From: Micromonospora sp. WMMD812
GTDB lineage: Bacteria > Actinomycetota > Actinomycetes > Mycobacteriales > Micromonosporaceae
Reading direction: 5' to 3'
Length of the DNA stretch: 64,000 nucleotides
NCBI RefSeq assembly: GCF_027497215.1
Contig: NZ_CP114904.1
Location: forward strand, 4,114,001 to 4,178,000
Shown here one piece after another: positions 48,268 through 57,370 of this stretch. A program made the translations under genes and the position numbers. How positions within the stretch are numbered: position 1 is the stretch's first letter; each line of letters opens with the position of its first letter. The notes under the pieces are model-generated. The model had not been told where the DNA came from. It did not search any database and saw only the letters and a program-made list of their open reading frames with translations.

Positions 48268-49089
48268 TCAGGAGTGGCCGTACGGCTCCGCCGGCTCGGC
48301 CGCCTCGACCGACCCCGGGGCCCGGCTGACCGAGACGGCCTCCACCGCGCTGTCGTCGTAGACCGTCGGCATCTCGTCGACCGAGGTCTCGGCCGCCTCG
48401 ATGAGTGTCTCCGAGTGCGCGCCGCAGCCGTGGTCGACGCTCACCACCCGGCCGTCGTCCGGGGCGTAGAAGTTGCCGCAGGCGCCGAAGGCCTGCCGCA
48501 GCGAACCGGCCAGCGGCAGGTAGAAGCCACAGGTGCCGCAGCGGGCTGCGGCGGGGGCGGCGGCCGAGATGGGGGCGGCGGGGCCGTGGTCGCCGTCGTA
48601 CCACCGCTGGGCCGCCTCGGAGCGCCCCTCCCGGGAGAGCACCCGGGGCCGGCCGAGGCCGAGCTCCCACGCCGTCTCCTCGACCGCCGGGTCGTCGGAG
48701 AGCACGTAGCCGGGGGCCAGCCGCTCGTCGTCCGGCGGGGTGGGCAGCAGGTCGCCCGGGCCGAGGTCGCCCGGCTTGAGCCGCTCCTGCCAGGGCAGCC
48801 AGCCCGGGGCGAGCAGCGCGTCGGTGCCCGGCAGCAGGACCGTCTCGCAGATCGTGACGTTGCGGCTGCGGGGCACCCGGGTGACGGTGACCGCCCAGCG
48901 CCAGCCGCGGTAGCCGGCGAGCCGGCACTCGAAGTAGTGCGTGACGAGCCGCTCGCCCTCGGCGACGGCCTGCAGGTGCTCGCCGACGTCGTCGGGATCC
49001 ACCTCGGTGATGCCGGCGCGCGCCACGTCGACGGCGGCGGCGCAGATCTGGTCGAGGCGGGCGGCACGGGCGGAGGCGGGCCTGGTCAC
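48268..49089 (-). CDS. DUF3027 protein
   Basis: A 273-residue protein. EGERLVTHYFECRLAGYRGW with WAVTVTRVPRSRNVTICE and the Cys pairs CGTCGFYLPLAGSL and ACGNFYAPDDGRVVSVDHGC (possible zinc site) identify DUF3027. The function is unknown. GTG 49089 is preferred because AACAAT lies 6 nt upstream (weak leaderless -10); ATG 49107 is an alternative. Confidence 0.88.
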   Translation of the reverse strand: MTRPASARAARLDQICAAAVDVARAGITEVDPDDVGEHLQAVAEGERLVTHYFECRLAGYRGWRWAVTVTRVPRSRNVTICETVLLPGTDALLAPGWLPWQERLKPGDLGPGDLLPTPPDDERLAPGYVLSDDPAVEETAWELGLGRPRVLSREGRSEAAQRWYDGDHGPAAPISAAAPAAARCGTCGFYLPLAGSLRQAFGACGNFYAPDDGRVVSVDHGCGAHSETLIEAAETSVDEMPTVYDDSAVEAVSVSRAPGSVEAAEPAEPYGHS

Positions 49090-49194
49090 CCGACCATTGT
49101 TCCCCATGCGTGCGCCCGCCTGACAGGGACTCCCCGACCACGTTCTGGGCAACTGGTGCGGCGTACCCCGATCAGATGGGCGAGGATGGTGCAC

Positions 49195-50856
49195 ATGCCG
49201 TTGTTCTCCCGCTCCGGGCGATCCACTCTCGGGCGGACCGTCGGCACCGGCATCCGCGCCCTCCGGCTGCTGTTGCGCGGCTCGGTCGGCGGCGGGCGCT
49301 GGGTGACCCGGCGGGCCGGGCGGGCCCGGGCCCGCGGCGCCGGCGGCGAGGTCGGCATGGTCCGCCTCTTCGACCTGCACGCGGTCTCCTGCGCCGGCGA
49401 CACGCTGATCGCCATCGGCCTGGCCGGGACGATCTTCTTCAACGTGCCGCTCGGCGAGGCGCGCAGCAAGGTCGCGCTCTACCTGCTGGTGACGATGATT
49501 CCGTTCGCCATGCTCGCCCCGGTGGTCGGGCCGCTGCTCGACCACTTCCGGCACGGCCGCCGCTACGCGCTCGCCGCCACCATGCTCGGCCGGGCCTTCC
49601 TGGCCTGGCTGATCTCCGACTACATCCACGGGTTCGGGCTCTATCCGGCGGCGTTCGGGGTGCTGGCGCTCTCCCGGGCGTACGGGGTGGCGCGCTCGGC
49701 CGCGGTGCCGAGGCTGCTGCCGGAAGGGCTGGGCCTCTCCCAGGTCGGGGCCCGGGCCAGCGTCTACGGCACGGTCGCCGGGGCGCTGGTCGCCCCGATC
49801 GGCCTAGCCGCGTTCTGGCTCGGGCCGCAGTGGCCGCTCCGGGTCGCCTCGGTGATCTTCCTGGTCGGCATGGTGATCTCGCTGCGGTTGCCGCCGAAGG
49901 CGGACTCCGAGCCGCCGGAACGGGTACCCCGTCCGCTGCGGGCGTTCGGCCGGCGTTCCGGCGAGCGCCCGTTGGGCCGGGGCCGGCCGTCGGGTCGACT
50001 GGTGATCGCCTCGCTGATCGGGGCGGCGACCCTCCGCGCGGTCTACGGCTTCCTGCTGCTCTTCCTCGCCTTCGCGATCAAGAAGGGCGACCTGACCACC
50101 GTCGTGTTCGGTCGGGAGTTGAGCGACGAGGCCGCGCTTGGCCTGGTCGGGGCTGCGCTGGCGGTGGGCAGCTTCCTGGCCACCGCGGTGGGCACCCGTC
50201 TGCGCATCCACCGGCCGACCGCGATCCAGTCCAGCAGCATGATCATCGTGGCCGGGGTCGCGGTACTCGCCGTGGTCAAGTTCTCGCTGCCCATGGTGGC
50301 CCTGTTCTGCCTGGTCACCGCCCTGCTCAGCGGCGTCGCCAAGCTGGCGGTGGACGCCTCGATCCAGGAACGGATCCCGGAGCGGCTGCGAGCCAGCTCC
50401 TTCGCCCACTCCGAGACGGTGCTGATGCTCGCCTTCGTCGCCGGCGGCGGGCTCGGCCTGGTCCCGTTCCCCGGCCGCACCGGCATCGCCGTCGCCGCCG
50501 GGGTCGGCGTGCTCGCCGCCATCCGGGGCGTGCTGGTGGCGGGGCGGTTGCGCGGCGAGCGCCTGGCGGGCCGACCCCTCGGCGACGACGAACTGGCCGA
50601 GGAGCTGGCCGATTCCGGGCCGGCGTCGGCGTCGGCGTCGGCGTCGAGCGACGATCCGACCCCGACCTCACCGGCCCCGACGAAGGCCGACGACCCGCGC
50701 CCGACCTCACCCGCCCCGGCGACCAACGGCTCTGCCGGCCACGACCCCGATCTCGCCCCGCCCGGCTACCACATCTACCGCCCGTCCTCCGCCGTCGGCG
50801 GTCCCGGCGGCAGCGACGACGAGTCCCGCCGGGAGCCGCGCGGGCCGCTGTCGTGA
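49195..50856 (+). CDS. MFS-type membrane transporter with disordered tail
   Basis: A 553-residue protein. A basic N-terminus (1-55) is followed by about twelve helices, with LDHFRHGRRYALAA as the loop motif; residues of about 455-553 are Asp/Pro/Ser/Thr-rich and disordered, ending in PPGYHIYRPSS. It corresponds to a conserved actinobacterial MFS gene in this neighbourhood. The ATG at 49195 has GAGG 9 nt upstream. It overlaps mqnB by 4 bp. Confidence 0.85.
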   Translation: MPLFSRSGRSTLGRTVGTGIRALRLLLRGSVGGGRWVTRRAGRARARGAGGEVGMVRLFDLHAVSCAGDTLIAIGLAGTIFFNVPLGEARSKVALYLLVTMIPFAMLAPVVGPLLDHFRHGRRYALAATMLGRAFLAWLISDYIHGFGLYPAAFGVLALSRAYGVARSAAVPRLLPEGLGLSQVGARASVYGTVAGALVAPIGLAAFWLGPQWPLRVASVIFLVGMVISLRLPPKADSEPPERVPRPLRAFGRRSGERPLGRGRPSGRLVIASLIGAATLRAVYGFLLLFLAFAIKKGDLTTVVFGRELSDEAALGLVGAALAVGSFLATAVGTRLRIHRPTAIQSSSMIIVAGVAVLAVVKFSLPMVALFCLVTALLSGVAKLAVDASIQERIPERLRASSFAHSETVLMLAFVAGGGLGLVPFPGRTGIAVAAGVGVLAAIRGVLVAGRLRGERLAGRPLGDDELAEELADSGPASASASASSDDPTPTSPAPTKADDPRPTSPAPATNGSAGHDPDLAPPGYHIYRPSSAVGGPGGSDDESRREPRGPLS

Positions 50857-51503
50857 CGGCACTGCTCGTGGTCACCGCGGTGCCGGCCGAGGCGGACGCG
50901 GTGCGGGCCGGCCTCTCCGACCCCACGATCACCGTCGCGCCGGTGGGGGTGGGCCCGGCCGTCGCCGGCGCCGCCACCGCCCGGCTGCTGACGCTGGCCG
51001 AGGCGGCCGGCCGGCCGTACGGCGCGGTGGTCAGCGCAGGCGTGGCCGGCGGCTTCACCGACCGGGTCCCGGTCGGCGGCACCGTGCTGGGCACCGCGAG
51101 CATCGCCGCCGACCTGGGCGCCGAGTCGCCGGAGGGCTTCATCCCGATCGACGCCCTCGGCATGCCACCGGCTCTGTTGGGCGCCGGCAGCACGGTCACC
51201 GCCGACCCGGAGCTGCTGGCCGCGCTCCGCGCCGCGCTGCCGGCCGCCATCGTCGGGCCGGTGCTGACGGTCAACACCGTGACCGGCACCGCCGCCAGCA
51301 CCGAGGCGCTGAGCCGCCGCTACCCGGACGCCGTGGCCGAGGCCATGGAGGGGTACGGCGTGGCCGTGGCCGCTGCCCAGGCCGGCCTGCCCTTCGCCGA
51401 GCTGCGCACCATCTCCAACCCCATCGGCCCCCGCGACCGAAACTCGTGGCGCATGCGCGAGGCGCTCGCCGCCCTCACCGAGGCCGCCCCGGCCCTGGGC
51501 TGA
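50853..51503 (+). CDS. mqnB: Futalosine hydrolase
   Basis: A 216-residue nucleosidase of the futalosine menaquinone pathway, splitting futalosine to dehypoxanthine futalosine and hypoxanthine. VVSAGVAGGFTDRVPVGG, EAMEGYGVAVAAAQAGLPF (ribose-binding Glu) and ELRTISNPIGPRDRNSW are diagnostic. GTGA overlap couples it to the MFS gene. mqnD lies 1.5 kb downstream. Confidence 0.92.
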   Translation: MTALLVVTAVPAEADAVRAGLSDPTITVAPVGVGPAVAGAATARLLTLAEAAGRPYGAVVSAGVAGGFTDRVPVGGTVLGTASIAADLGAESPEGFIPIDALGMPPALLGAGSTVTADPELLAALRAALPAAIVGPVLTVNTVTGTAASTEALSRRYPDAVAEAMEGYGVAVAAAQAGLPFAELRTISNPIGPRDRNSWRMREALAALTEAAPALG

Positions 51504-51510
51504 GCGGCGA

Positions 51511-52405
51511 TCAGACCAGCCGGCCCAGCCGCAGTGCCCACGGGCGGCTCGCCTGCAGCTGGAACCCGCACGCGAGCAGCAGGTCGGTCCCGCCGCCGTC
51601 GGCGATCGCGTAGGCGCTGCGGATCCCGTTTGCCCGCATCCCGTCGATGAGCGCCTCGACCAACCGACGCCCGATGCCGAGCCGCCGGTAACCGAAGGTT
51701 CACGAGGATCCCGTCGAGCACCATCTCCCGGCCCGTCTCGCTCTCCGCCTCGTACGCCAGGTACGGATTCCGCTCGTGCGCCCGCAGCTCACCGACGAGT
51801 TCGCCGTCGGGTAACTCGGCGACCAACCGCCAGCAGTTCGAGGGCAGATCCTGAGCGGTTACCCGGCGCACGCGGACCGTCCGGCGTACTTCCGCGCACC
51901 GCCGCCGGATGTCCCGGTAACGCCGGTTCAGCTCGTAGGTGGCCGGGGGGAGGGGCAAGGGATACCGCTCCGGCGGCAGCCTGTACCAGTCGGCCCACCA
52001 GGCGCCCGGCCAGTCCCGCGGTTCCCGGACCTCCCACACGTCCAGATGCGCCGGGTACCACCGACCCGCCTCGTCCCGCAGGTCGTCGTGCGGCACCTGC
52101 GACACCGGCGACACCGGTTGGCCACCGGCCAGCACACCCTCGCCGACCGCCGCCCCCGCAACAGAAGCCGCGCCCTGTCCCGACACCACGCCCTCGCCCG
52201 ACGCCGCGCCCTCGCCGGCCCGCAGACCGATGACCAGGACGCCGCCCGCGGCCCGCACCAGCCGCTCGACGGTGTGCAGTCTCGGGTCTCGCGCCCTCCC
52301 TGACTCGATCCGCGCCACACTGGCCTGCGGCACGCCGGCCCGCTCGGCCAACTCACGTTGGCCCAGATCCGCTCGGCGCCGCAGAGACCGCAGCACACTG
52401 CCCAC
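51511..52405 (-). pseudogene. XRE HTH-GNAT acetyltransferase fusion, broken by a frameshift
   Basis: The N-terminal ~75 residues are an XRE-type helix-turn-helix (LRRRADLGQRELAERAGVPQ). A Gly/Ala/Val-rich linker follows, then a domain with WYPAHLDVWEVREP and a GNAT fold up to MVLDGILVN. There the frame is lost: after one extra C on the coding strand (plus-strand GG at 51697-51698) the sequence continues in another frame as FGYRRLGIGRRLVEALIDGM, the acetyl-CoA loop, and ends LRLGRLV at 51511. The GTG start at 52405 has GGAGG 8 nt upstream. It is either a real pseudogene or a single-base sequence error. Confidence 0.8.
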
Positions 52406-52573
52406 ATCGATTGCCTCCGCCCCCTCGTCCACACACCGATGCTCGCGCCTAGGACGAACGCCATCAACAAACCACCGCGTTCCTGTGGACAACCCTGTGG
52501 ACAACCGGGCTCTGCTGTGCAAAACCCGACGCCCGCACGCCTCCCCTCGTCGGCCACAAGGGGTGTCGCAAGC
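52406..52573. other. Upstream region of the HTH-GNAT gene
   Basis: It includes two direct CCTGTGGACAACC-like words near 52483-52508, close to the family-A element. No gene is seen. Confidence 0.4.
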
Positions 52574-52736
52574 CCTTAGAGCTGAGTCACTGGCGTCATC
52601 ACGCCGGGAAGCGCGGATCGCTCACGACCCGGGAAGCACGACCTGGAACGCCCACGGCCGGCAAGCGCGACCGCGCAGATCGGTGCGAGCCGAGAAGCGC
52701 GGGCTCGTGAGTCGTTTACGACATCAGCTCTAAAGG
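52574..52736. mobile_element. MITE-like element, repeat family A, copy 2
   Basis: A 163-bp non-coding element. The outer ends match as inverted repeats (left CCTTAGAGCTGA at 52574-52585; right, read inwards, CCTTTAGAGCTGA). Just inside are TGAGTC/GACTCA words, and the right end contains the near-perfect palindrome GTCGTTTACGAC. The interior repeats GGGAAGCGCG-like words. Confidence 0.65.
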
Positions 52737-52750
52737 ACACGAACGACATA

Positions 52751-52895
52751 CCCGAGCCGGCCCGACGGAGGCCATTCGGGATGCCCGAGCCGGCCCGACG
52801 GACGGCAGCCGGAACGCCCGAGCCGGCCCGACGGACGGCAGCCGGAATGCCCGAGCCGGCTCGACGGCAGGGCGATCGACATGCCCGAGCCGGTC
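52751..52895. repeat. 33-bp tandem repeat, five copies
   Basis: CCCGAGCCGG begins units at 52751, 52784, 52817, 52850 and 52884 (periods 33, 33, 33, 34). The central units share CCCGACGGACGGCAGCCGGA. It sits directly beside the family-A element and upstream of mqnD. Confidence 0.85.
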
Positions 52896-52959
52896 AAGTG
52901 GGAGGGCTGTCCGTCGTCACAGCACGGGCGGCCCCCGATCGGGCTCCTGAGGGCGGGGC

Positions 52960-52965
52960 TACGGT
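52960..52965 (+). promoter_or_regulatory. -10 hexamer TACGGT of the leaderless mqnD promoter
   Basis: TACGGT plus 6 nt precedes the GTG at 52972. Confidence 0.65.
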
Positions 52966-52971
52966 GGGGGT

Positions 52972-53802
52972 GTGGCGCTCTCTCTGGCGATTTCGCCCTG
53001 CCCCAACGACACGTTCGTCTTCGACGCCCTGGTGCACGGTCGAGTGGCCGGCGCGCCGCCGGTCGAGGTGACCTACGCCGACGTGGACGTGACCAACACG
53101 GCGGCCGAGCGGGGCGCGTTCGACCTGGTGAAGGTGAGCTTCGCGGCGCTGCCCTGGCTGCTCGACCAGTATCACCTGCTGCCCTGCGGCGGGGCGCTCG
53201 GTCGCGGCTGCGGCCCGCTGGTGCTCACCCGCGGGGACCGCACCGACCTGTCCGGGGCGACGGTGGCGGTCCCCGGCGACCGGACCACCGCGTACCTCCT
53301 GTTCCGGCTCTGGGCGGCGGACCGCCCGCCGGCGCGGATCGAGGTGGTGCCGTTCCATGAGATCATGCCCGGCGTCGCGGCCGGCCGGTACGACGCGGGC
53401 CTGGTCATCCACGAGGCCCGCTTCACCTACCACCGGCACGGACTGACCGCCCTGGTCGACCTCGGCGAGTGGTGGGAGGCCGACACCGGCCTGCCCATCC
53501 CCCTCGGCGCGATCCTGGCCCGGCGCGGCGCGGTCGACCCGGAGGCCGCGGCCGGGTGGATCCGGGAATCCGTCCGGCAGGCCTGGGCCGACCCCGCGGC
53601 CAGCCGTGACTACGTGCTCGCGCACGCCCAGGAGATGGAGCTCGACGTCGTCGACCGGCACATCGGCCTCTACGTGAACGAGTTCACCGCGGACCTGGGG
53701 GAGGCGGGATTCGCCGCCGTGGAGGCGCTGCTCAACCGGGCCGCCGACGCCGGGCTCGTGCCTCAAACCTCCAGCTCGCGCGCCACGGCGTGGACCAGCT
53801 GA
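52972..53802 (+). CDS. mqnD: 1,4-dihydroxy-6-naphthoate synthase
   Basis: A 276-residue periplasmic-binding-fold enzyme converting cyclic dehypoxanthine futalosine to 1,4-dihydroxy-6-naphthoate. SPCPNDTFVFDALVHGRV, DVTNTAAERGAFDLVKVS and LVIHEARFTYHRHGL (catalytic-region His) are diagnostic. The GTG start is leaderless (TACGGT 6 nt upstream). Its last 40 bp overlap the convergent cold shock gene. Confidence 0.93.
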   Translation: MALSLAISPCPNDTFVFDALVHGRVAGAPPVEVTYADVDVTNTAAERGAFDLVKVSFAALPWLLDQYHLLPCGGALGRGCGPLVLTRGDRTDLSGATVAVPGDRTTAYLLFRLWAADRPPARIEVVPFHEIMPGVAAGRYDAGLVIHEARFTYHRHGLTALVDLGEWWEADTGLPIPLGAILARRGAVDPEAAAGWIRESVRQAWADPAASRDYVLAHAQEMELDVVDRHIGLYVNEFTADLGEAGFAAVEALLNRAADAGLVPQTSSSRATAWTS

Positions 53803-54149
53803 GCGATCTTCTGCGCGGTCTTCCGGTCCGGGAAGCGACCTCGGCGCAGGTCCGGCTGGACCTTCGCCTCCAGCACCTTGATCATGTCCTCGACCAGGCC
53901 GTGCAGCTCTTCCGCCGGCCGGCGGCGCAGCTCCGCCACCGACGGCGGCGCCTCCAGCAGCTTGACCCCCATGGCCTGGGCGCCCCGGCGGCTGTCCACC
54001 ACGCTGAAGTCGACCCGCTGACCACCCTTGAGGTCGGTGACACCCGCCGGTAGCGCGGCCTTCGGCAGGAACACGTCGCCACCCTCGTCACTGGTGACGA
54101 ACCCGTATCCCTTGGTCGCGTCGTACCACTTCACTCGACCCGTAGGCAC
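53763..54149 (-). CDS. Cold shock protein with C-terminal extension
   Basis: A 128-residue protein: residues 1-68 are a cold shock domain with RVKWYDATKGYGFVTSDEGG (RNP1) and DVFLPKAAL (RNP2), and the rest is a charged helical extension typical of the longer actinobacterial CspB type. It is an RNA/ssDNA chaperone. The GTG follows AGGGG by 8 nt. It lies 27 bp behind the HAD gene on the same strand. Confidence 0.92.
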   Translation of the reverse strand: MPTGRVKWYDATKGYGFVTSDEGGDVFLPKAALPAGVTDLKGGQRVDFSVVDSRRGAQAMGVKLLEAPPSVAELRRRPAEELHGLVEDMIKVLEAKVQPDLRRGRFPDRKTAQKIAQLVHAVARELEV

Positions 54150-54176
54150 CTGAGAACCCCTGCTTCGTTGAGACGT

Positions 54177-54800
54177 CTACTGCTCCAAGGCTAGCTGGAT
54201 CATGCCGTCGAGCGCCGCCGGGAATTCGGTGAGATCGTCCAGCACCACCTCGGCCCCGGCCGCCCGCAGCTCGTCGGCCGAGCAAGGGCCGGTGGCCACC
54301 GCGATGCCGGGCACCTCCGCCGCCGCGGCGGCGACCATGTCGGCCACGTGGTCGCCGACGTAGTGGGTCGCGTCGTGCTGGCGCAGCGCCACCGCCTTCT
54401 CCTCCGCGAAGAGGTCCCCGGCCACCTCGTCCACCACCAGCCCCAGGTGATCGAGGTGCAGCCGGGCCAGCCGGCCGAGCTTGGAGGTGACCACCAGCAC
54501 CCGGCCACCCCGCGCCCGGATCGCCTCGATCGCCTCCCGGGCGCCAGGAAGCGGCACGGTCGGGGTGATCGCGTACGCCGGGTAGAGCTCGCGGTAGAGG
54601 TGCACCGCCGACTCGACCTGCTCGGGCGGGAACCACCGGGCGATCTCGGTACGCAGCGGCGGCCCGAGCCGGGAGACCGCCGCGTCGGCGTCCACCGGCA
54701 CGCCGGTGCGGGCGGTGAGCGCCCGGTAGGCGGCGGCGATGCCGGGCCGGGAATCGACCAGGGTCATGTCGAGGTCGAACCCGACCGTCAGTGGGGACAT
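54177..54800 (-). CDS. HAD-superfamily phosphatase (Gph/PpaX-like)
   Basis: A 207-residue hydrolase. FDLDMTLVDSRPGI is motif I with the two Asp; VVTSKL motif II; the Lys in EEKAVAL motif III; and YVGDHVADMVAA motif IV. The cap is of the phosphoglycolate phosphatase type. The substrate is unknown. The ATG at 54800 follows a leaderless -10 (TACGTT) by 7 nt. Confidence 0.9.
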   Translation of the reverse strand: MSPLTVGFDLDMTLVDSRPGIAAAYRALTARTGVPVDADAAVSRLGPPLRTEIARWFPPEQVESAVHLYRELYPAYAITPTVPLPGAREAIEAIRARGGRVLVVTSKLGRLARLHLDHLGLVVDEVAGDLFAEEKAVALRQHDATHYVGDHVADMVAAAAAEVPGIAVATGPCSADELRAAGAEVVLDDLTEFPAALDGMIQLALEQ

Positions 54801-54807
54801 GCGGAGA

Positions 54808-54813
54808 AACGTA
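54808..54813 (-). promoter_or_regulatory. -10 hexamer TACGTT of a leaderless promoter
   Basis: TACGTT plus 7 nt precedes the ATG at 54800 on the minus strand. Confidence 0.65.
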
Positions 54814-54872
54814 CCCGGCCGGGCCAGCCGACCAGCCGGACGTCCGAGGGGCGGGACCACCCCTTGCCGGGC

Positions 54873-54878
54873 TAGCGT
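54873..54878 (+). promoter_or_regulatory. -10 hexamer TAGCGT of the helicase-associated gene
   Basis: TAGCGT ends 9 nt before the ATG at 54888, giving a leader of at most a few nucleotides. Confidence 0.55.
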
Positions 54879-54887
54879 GGAACGACG

Positions 54888-57365
54888 ATGACCACCTCAC
54901 TCGCCGACCATCTGCGGTCGCTGCCCGACGAGTCGCTGGCCGCCCTCCTCCAGCTGCGGCCGGACCTCGTCGTACCCGTGCCGGCCGACGTCTCCGCGCT
55001 CGCCATCCGGGCCGCCTCCCGGGTCTCGGTGGCCCGGGCCCTGGACGGGCTGGACCAGTTCACCCTCCAGATCCTCGACGCCGCCCGGCTCACCCGCGAC
55101 CCGGCCGACGGCACCACCTCGACCGACGCCGTGCTGGCCATGGCGACGGCCGGCCCCCGACCACCCGCGCCGACCACCGTCCGGGGGGCCGTCAACAAGC
55201 TGCGCGCGCTGTTCCTGCTGTACGGCCCGGAGCACACGCTCACCGTGGTGCCGAGCGTGGACGAGGTGTCGCCGTACCCGGCGGGGCTGGGCCGGCCGGC
55301 GGCGGAGCTGGACCCGCGGACGGCCGCGCTGTGCGCGGACCCGGCGAAGCTGCGCCGAACCCTGCTGGCGGCGCCGCCGTCGGCCCGCGCGATCCTCGAC
55401 CGGCTCGCGGCCGGGCCGCCGGTGGGCAGCGTGCCGCCGGGCGCGCTGCAGGCGCCGCCGCTCGGTGCGGAGGACGCGCTGCCGCCGGACCTGACGAACG
55501 GTGGCGCGCCGACCGGGTCGCCGGTGCGCTGGCTGGTGGACAACCGGCTGCTCGTGCCGGTCTTGACCGGGAAGTCCGGCTCGGCCGGCACGGTGGAGCT
55601 GCCCCGGGAGGTCGGGCTGCTGCTGCGTCGGGACAGCGGGCCGCTCGGCCCGTTGCGGACCAGCCCGCCGCCGGTCGCCGCCGCGCCCCGCGAGGCGAAG
55701 GCGGTCGACTCGGCCGGGGCCGGGCAGACCATCGAGGTGGTACGCCACACCGAGACGCTGCTCGAGCAGCTCGCCGCCGAGCCCGCCCCGGTGCTCCGCT
55801 CCGGCGGGATCGGCGTACGCGAGCTGCGCCGCCTGGCCCGCGGCGGCGCGCTGGACGAGTCGACGGCGGCGCTGCTGCTGGAGGTGGCGTACGCGGCCGG
55901 GCTGACCGGCGAGCTGGACCTGCCCGGCACCACCGGGCGGTACGGCGCCGACCAGCAGGTGCTGCCGACGGCCGGCTACGAGGTGTGGCGGGCCGGCTCG
56001 CTGGCTCAGCGCTGGGAGCAGCTGGCCCGGGCGTGGCTGACCATGACCCGGCAGGTCGGGCTGGTCGGGCAGCGCGACGACCGGGACCGGCCGATCACCG
56101 TCCTGTCCGCCGAGGCGGAGCGGGCCGGCGCGCCGGCCGCCCGACGGGCGGTCCTCGGGGTGCTCGCCGACCTGGAGCCGGCGACCGCGCCCACCCCGGA
56201 CGAGGTGCTGGAACTGCTCGACTGGCGGGCGCCCCGGCGCAGCCGGGGGCGGGAGACGGCGCACCGGGAGGTGCTCGCCGAGGCCGCCCAGCTGGGCGTG
56301 ACCGGGCTGGGGGCGCTCACCTCGTACGGGCGGCTGCTGCTCGCCGACGTCACTGACGCGGACGACCGGGTGGACGACCCGCTGGGGCTGCACACGGACG
56401 CGGACAGCGAGGAGCCGTCGACGGCGGTGCGGGCGCTGGACGCGCTGCTGCCCGCGCCGGTCGACCACTTCCTCGTACAGGCCGACCTGACCGTGGTGGT
56501 GCCGGGCCCGCCGGAGCCGACGCTCGCCGTCGAGCTGGAGGCGGTGGCCGAGCCGGAGTCGGCGGGCGGGGCCAGCGTGCACCGGGTCACCACGGCGAGC
56601 GTGCGCCGGGCGTTGGACGCCGGCTACTCGGCGGACGACCTGCACGGGCTCTTCCGCCGGCGGTCCCGCACTCCGGTGCCGCAGTCGCTCACGTACCTGG
56701 TGGACGACGTGGCGCGCAAGCACGGCGGGCTGCGGGCCGGCTCCGCCGGGGCGTACCTGCGCAGCGACGACGAGGCGCTGCTGACCGAGGTGTACGCCGA
56801 CCGGCGGCTGGAGTCGCTGTCGCTGCGCCGGTTGGCGCCGACCGTGCTGGTCAGCCCGCACCAGATGGGACGGCTGCTCGGCGCGTTGCGCGACGCCGGG
56901 TACGCCCCGGTGCCGGAGGACGCGAGCGGCGCCGTGGTGCTGTCGCGCCCGCGGATCCGCCGGGCGCCGGCCCGGGTGTCGGTGGCCACGCGGACGCTCG
57001 ACCCGCTGGCCGCGCCGAAGCTGCCGATGCCGCGCCTGCTCGGTGTGGTGGAGCAGATCCGGCGGGGCGACGCGGCGGCGCGGGCGGCCCGGCGGGCTCC
57101 CGCGGTGGTCCGCGCCGGTGCCCGGGGCGCGACCGGTCCGACGCCGGTGCAGGGGCATTCCGACGCTCTCGCGGTTCTCCAGCAGGCGGTCCGGGACAAG
57201 GCGCTGGTCTGGGTCGGCTACGTCGACGCGCACGGGGCAACCGCGTCCCGGCTGGTCAAGCCGGTCTCGATCGGCGCCGGCTACCTGCGCGCCGAGGACG
57301 AGCGGACGGAGATGCTGCACACGTTCGCGCTGCACCGGATCACCGCCGCGGTGCTCGCCACCTGA
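54888..57365 (+). CDS. Helicase-associated (Helicase_C_3-like) protein with C-terminal WYL-like domain
   Basis: An 825-residue protein. The start (SLADHLRSLPDESLAALLQL RPDL, split here) and the central region with FLVQADLTVVVPGPPEP and HRVTTASVRRALDAGYSADD mark the actinobacterial helicase-associated family, which resembles XPB-partner domains but has no ATPase motifs. The last ~70 residues (LQQAVRDKALVWVGYVDAHG and the following ARLVKPVSIG-like strand) look like a WYL ligand-sensing domain. An XPB helicase gene lies 1.4 kb downstream on the same strand, so it is probably its partner in DNA repair or transcription. Confidence 0.85.
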   Translation: MTTSLADHLRSLPDESLAALLQLRPDLVVPVPADVSALAIRAASRVSVARALDGLDQFTLQILDAARLTRDPADGTTSTDAVLAMATAGPRPPAPTTVRGAVNKLRALFLLYGPEHTLTVVPSVDEVSPYPAGLGRPAAELDPRTAALCADPAKLRRTLLAAPPSARAILDRLAAGPPVGSVPPGALQAPPLGAEDALPPDLTNGGAPTGSPVRWLVDNRLLVPVLTGKSGSAGTVELPREVGLLLRRDSGPLGPLRTSPPPVAAAPREAKAVDSAGAGQTIEVVRHTETLLEQLAAEPAPVLRSGGIGVRELRRLARGGALDESTAALLLEVAYAAGLTGELDLPGTTGRYGADQQVLPTAGYEVWRAGSLAQRWEQLARAWLTMTRQVGLVGQRDDRDRPITVLSAEAERAGAPAARRAVLGVLADLEPATAPTPDEVLELLDWRAPRRSRGRETAHREVLAEAAQLGVTGLGALTSYGRLLLADVTDADDRVDDPLGLHTDADSEEPSTAVRALDALLPAPVDHFLVQADLTVVVPGPPEPTLAVELEAVAEPESAGGASVHRVTTASVRRALDAGYSADDLHGLFRRRSRTPVPQSLTYLVDDVARKHGGLRAGSAGAYLRSDDEALLTEVYADRRLESLSLRRLAPTVLVSPHQMGRLLGALRDAGYAPVPEDASGAVVLSRPRIRRAPARVSVATRTLDPLAAPKLPMPRLLGVVEQIRRGDAAARAARRAPAVVRAGARGATGPTPVQGHSDALAVLQQAVRDKALVWVGYVDAHGATASRLVKPVSIGAGYLRAEDERTEMLHTFALHRITAAVLAT

Positions 57366-57370
57366 CCGCC

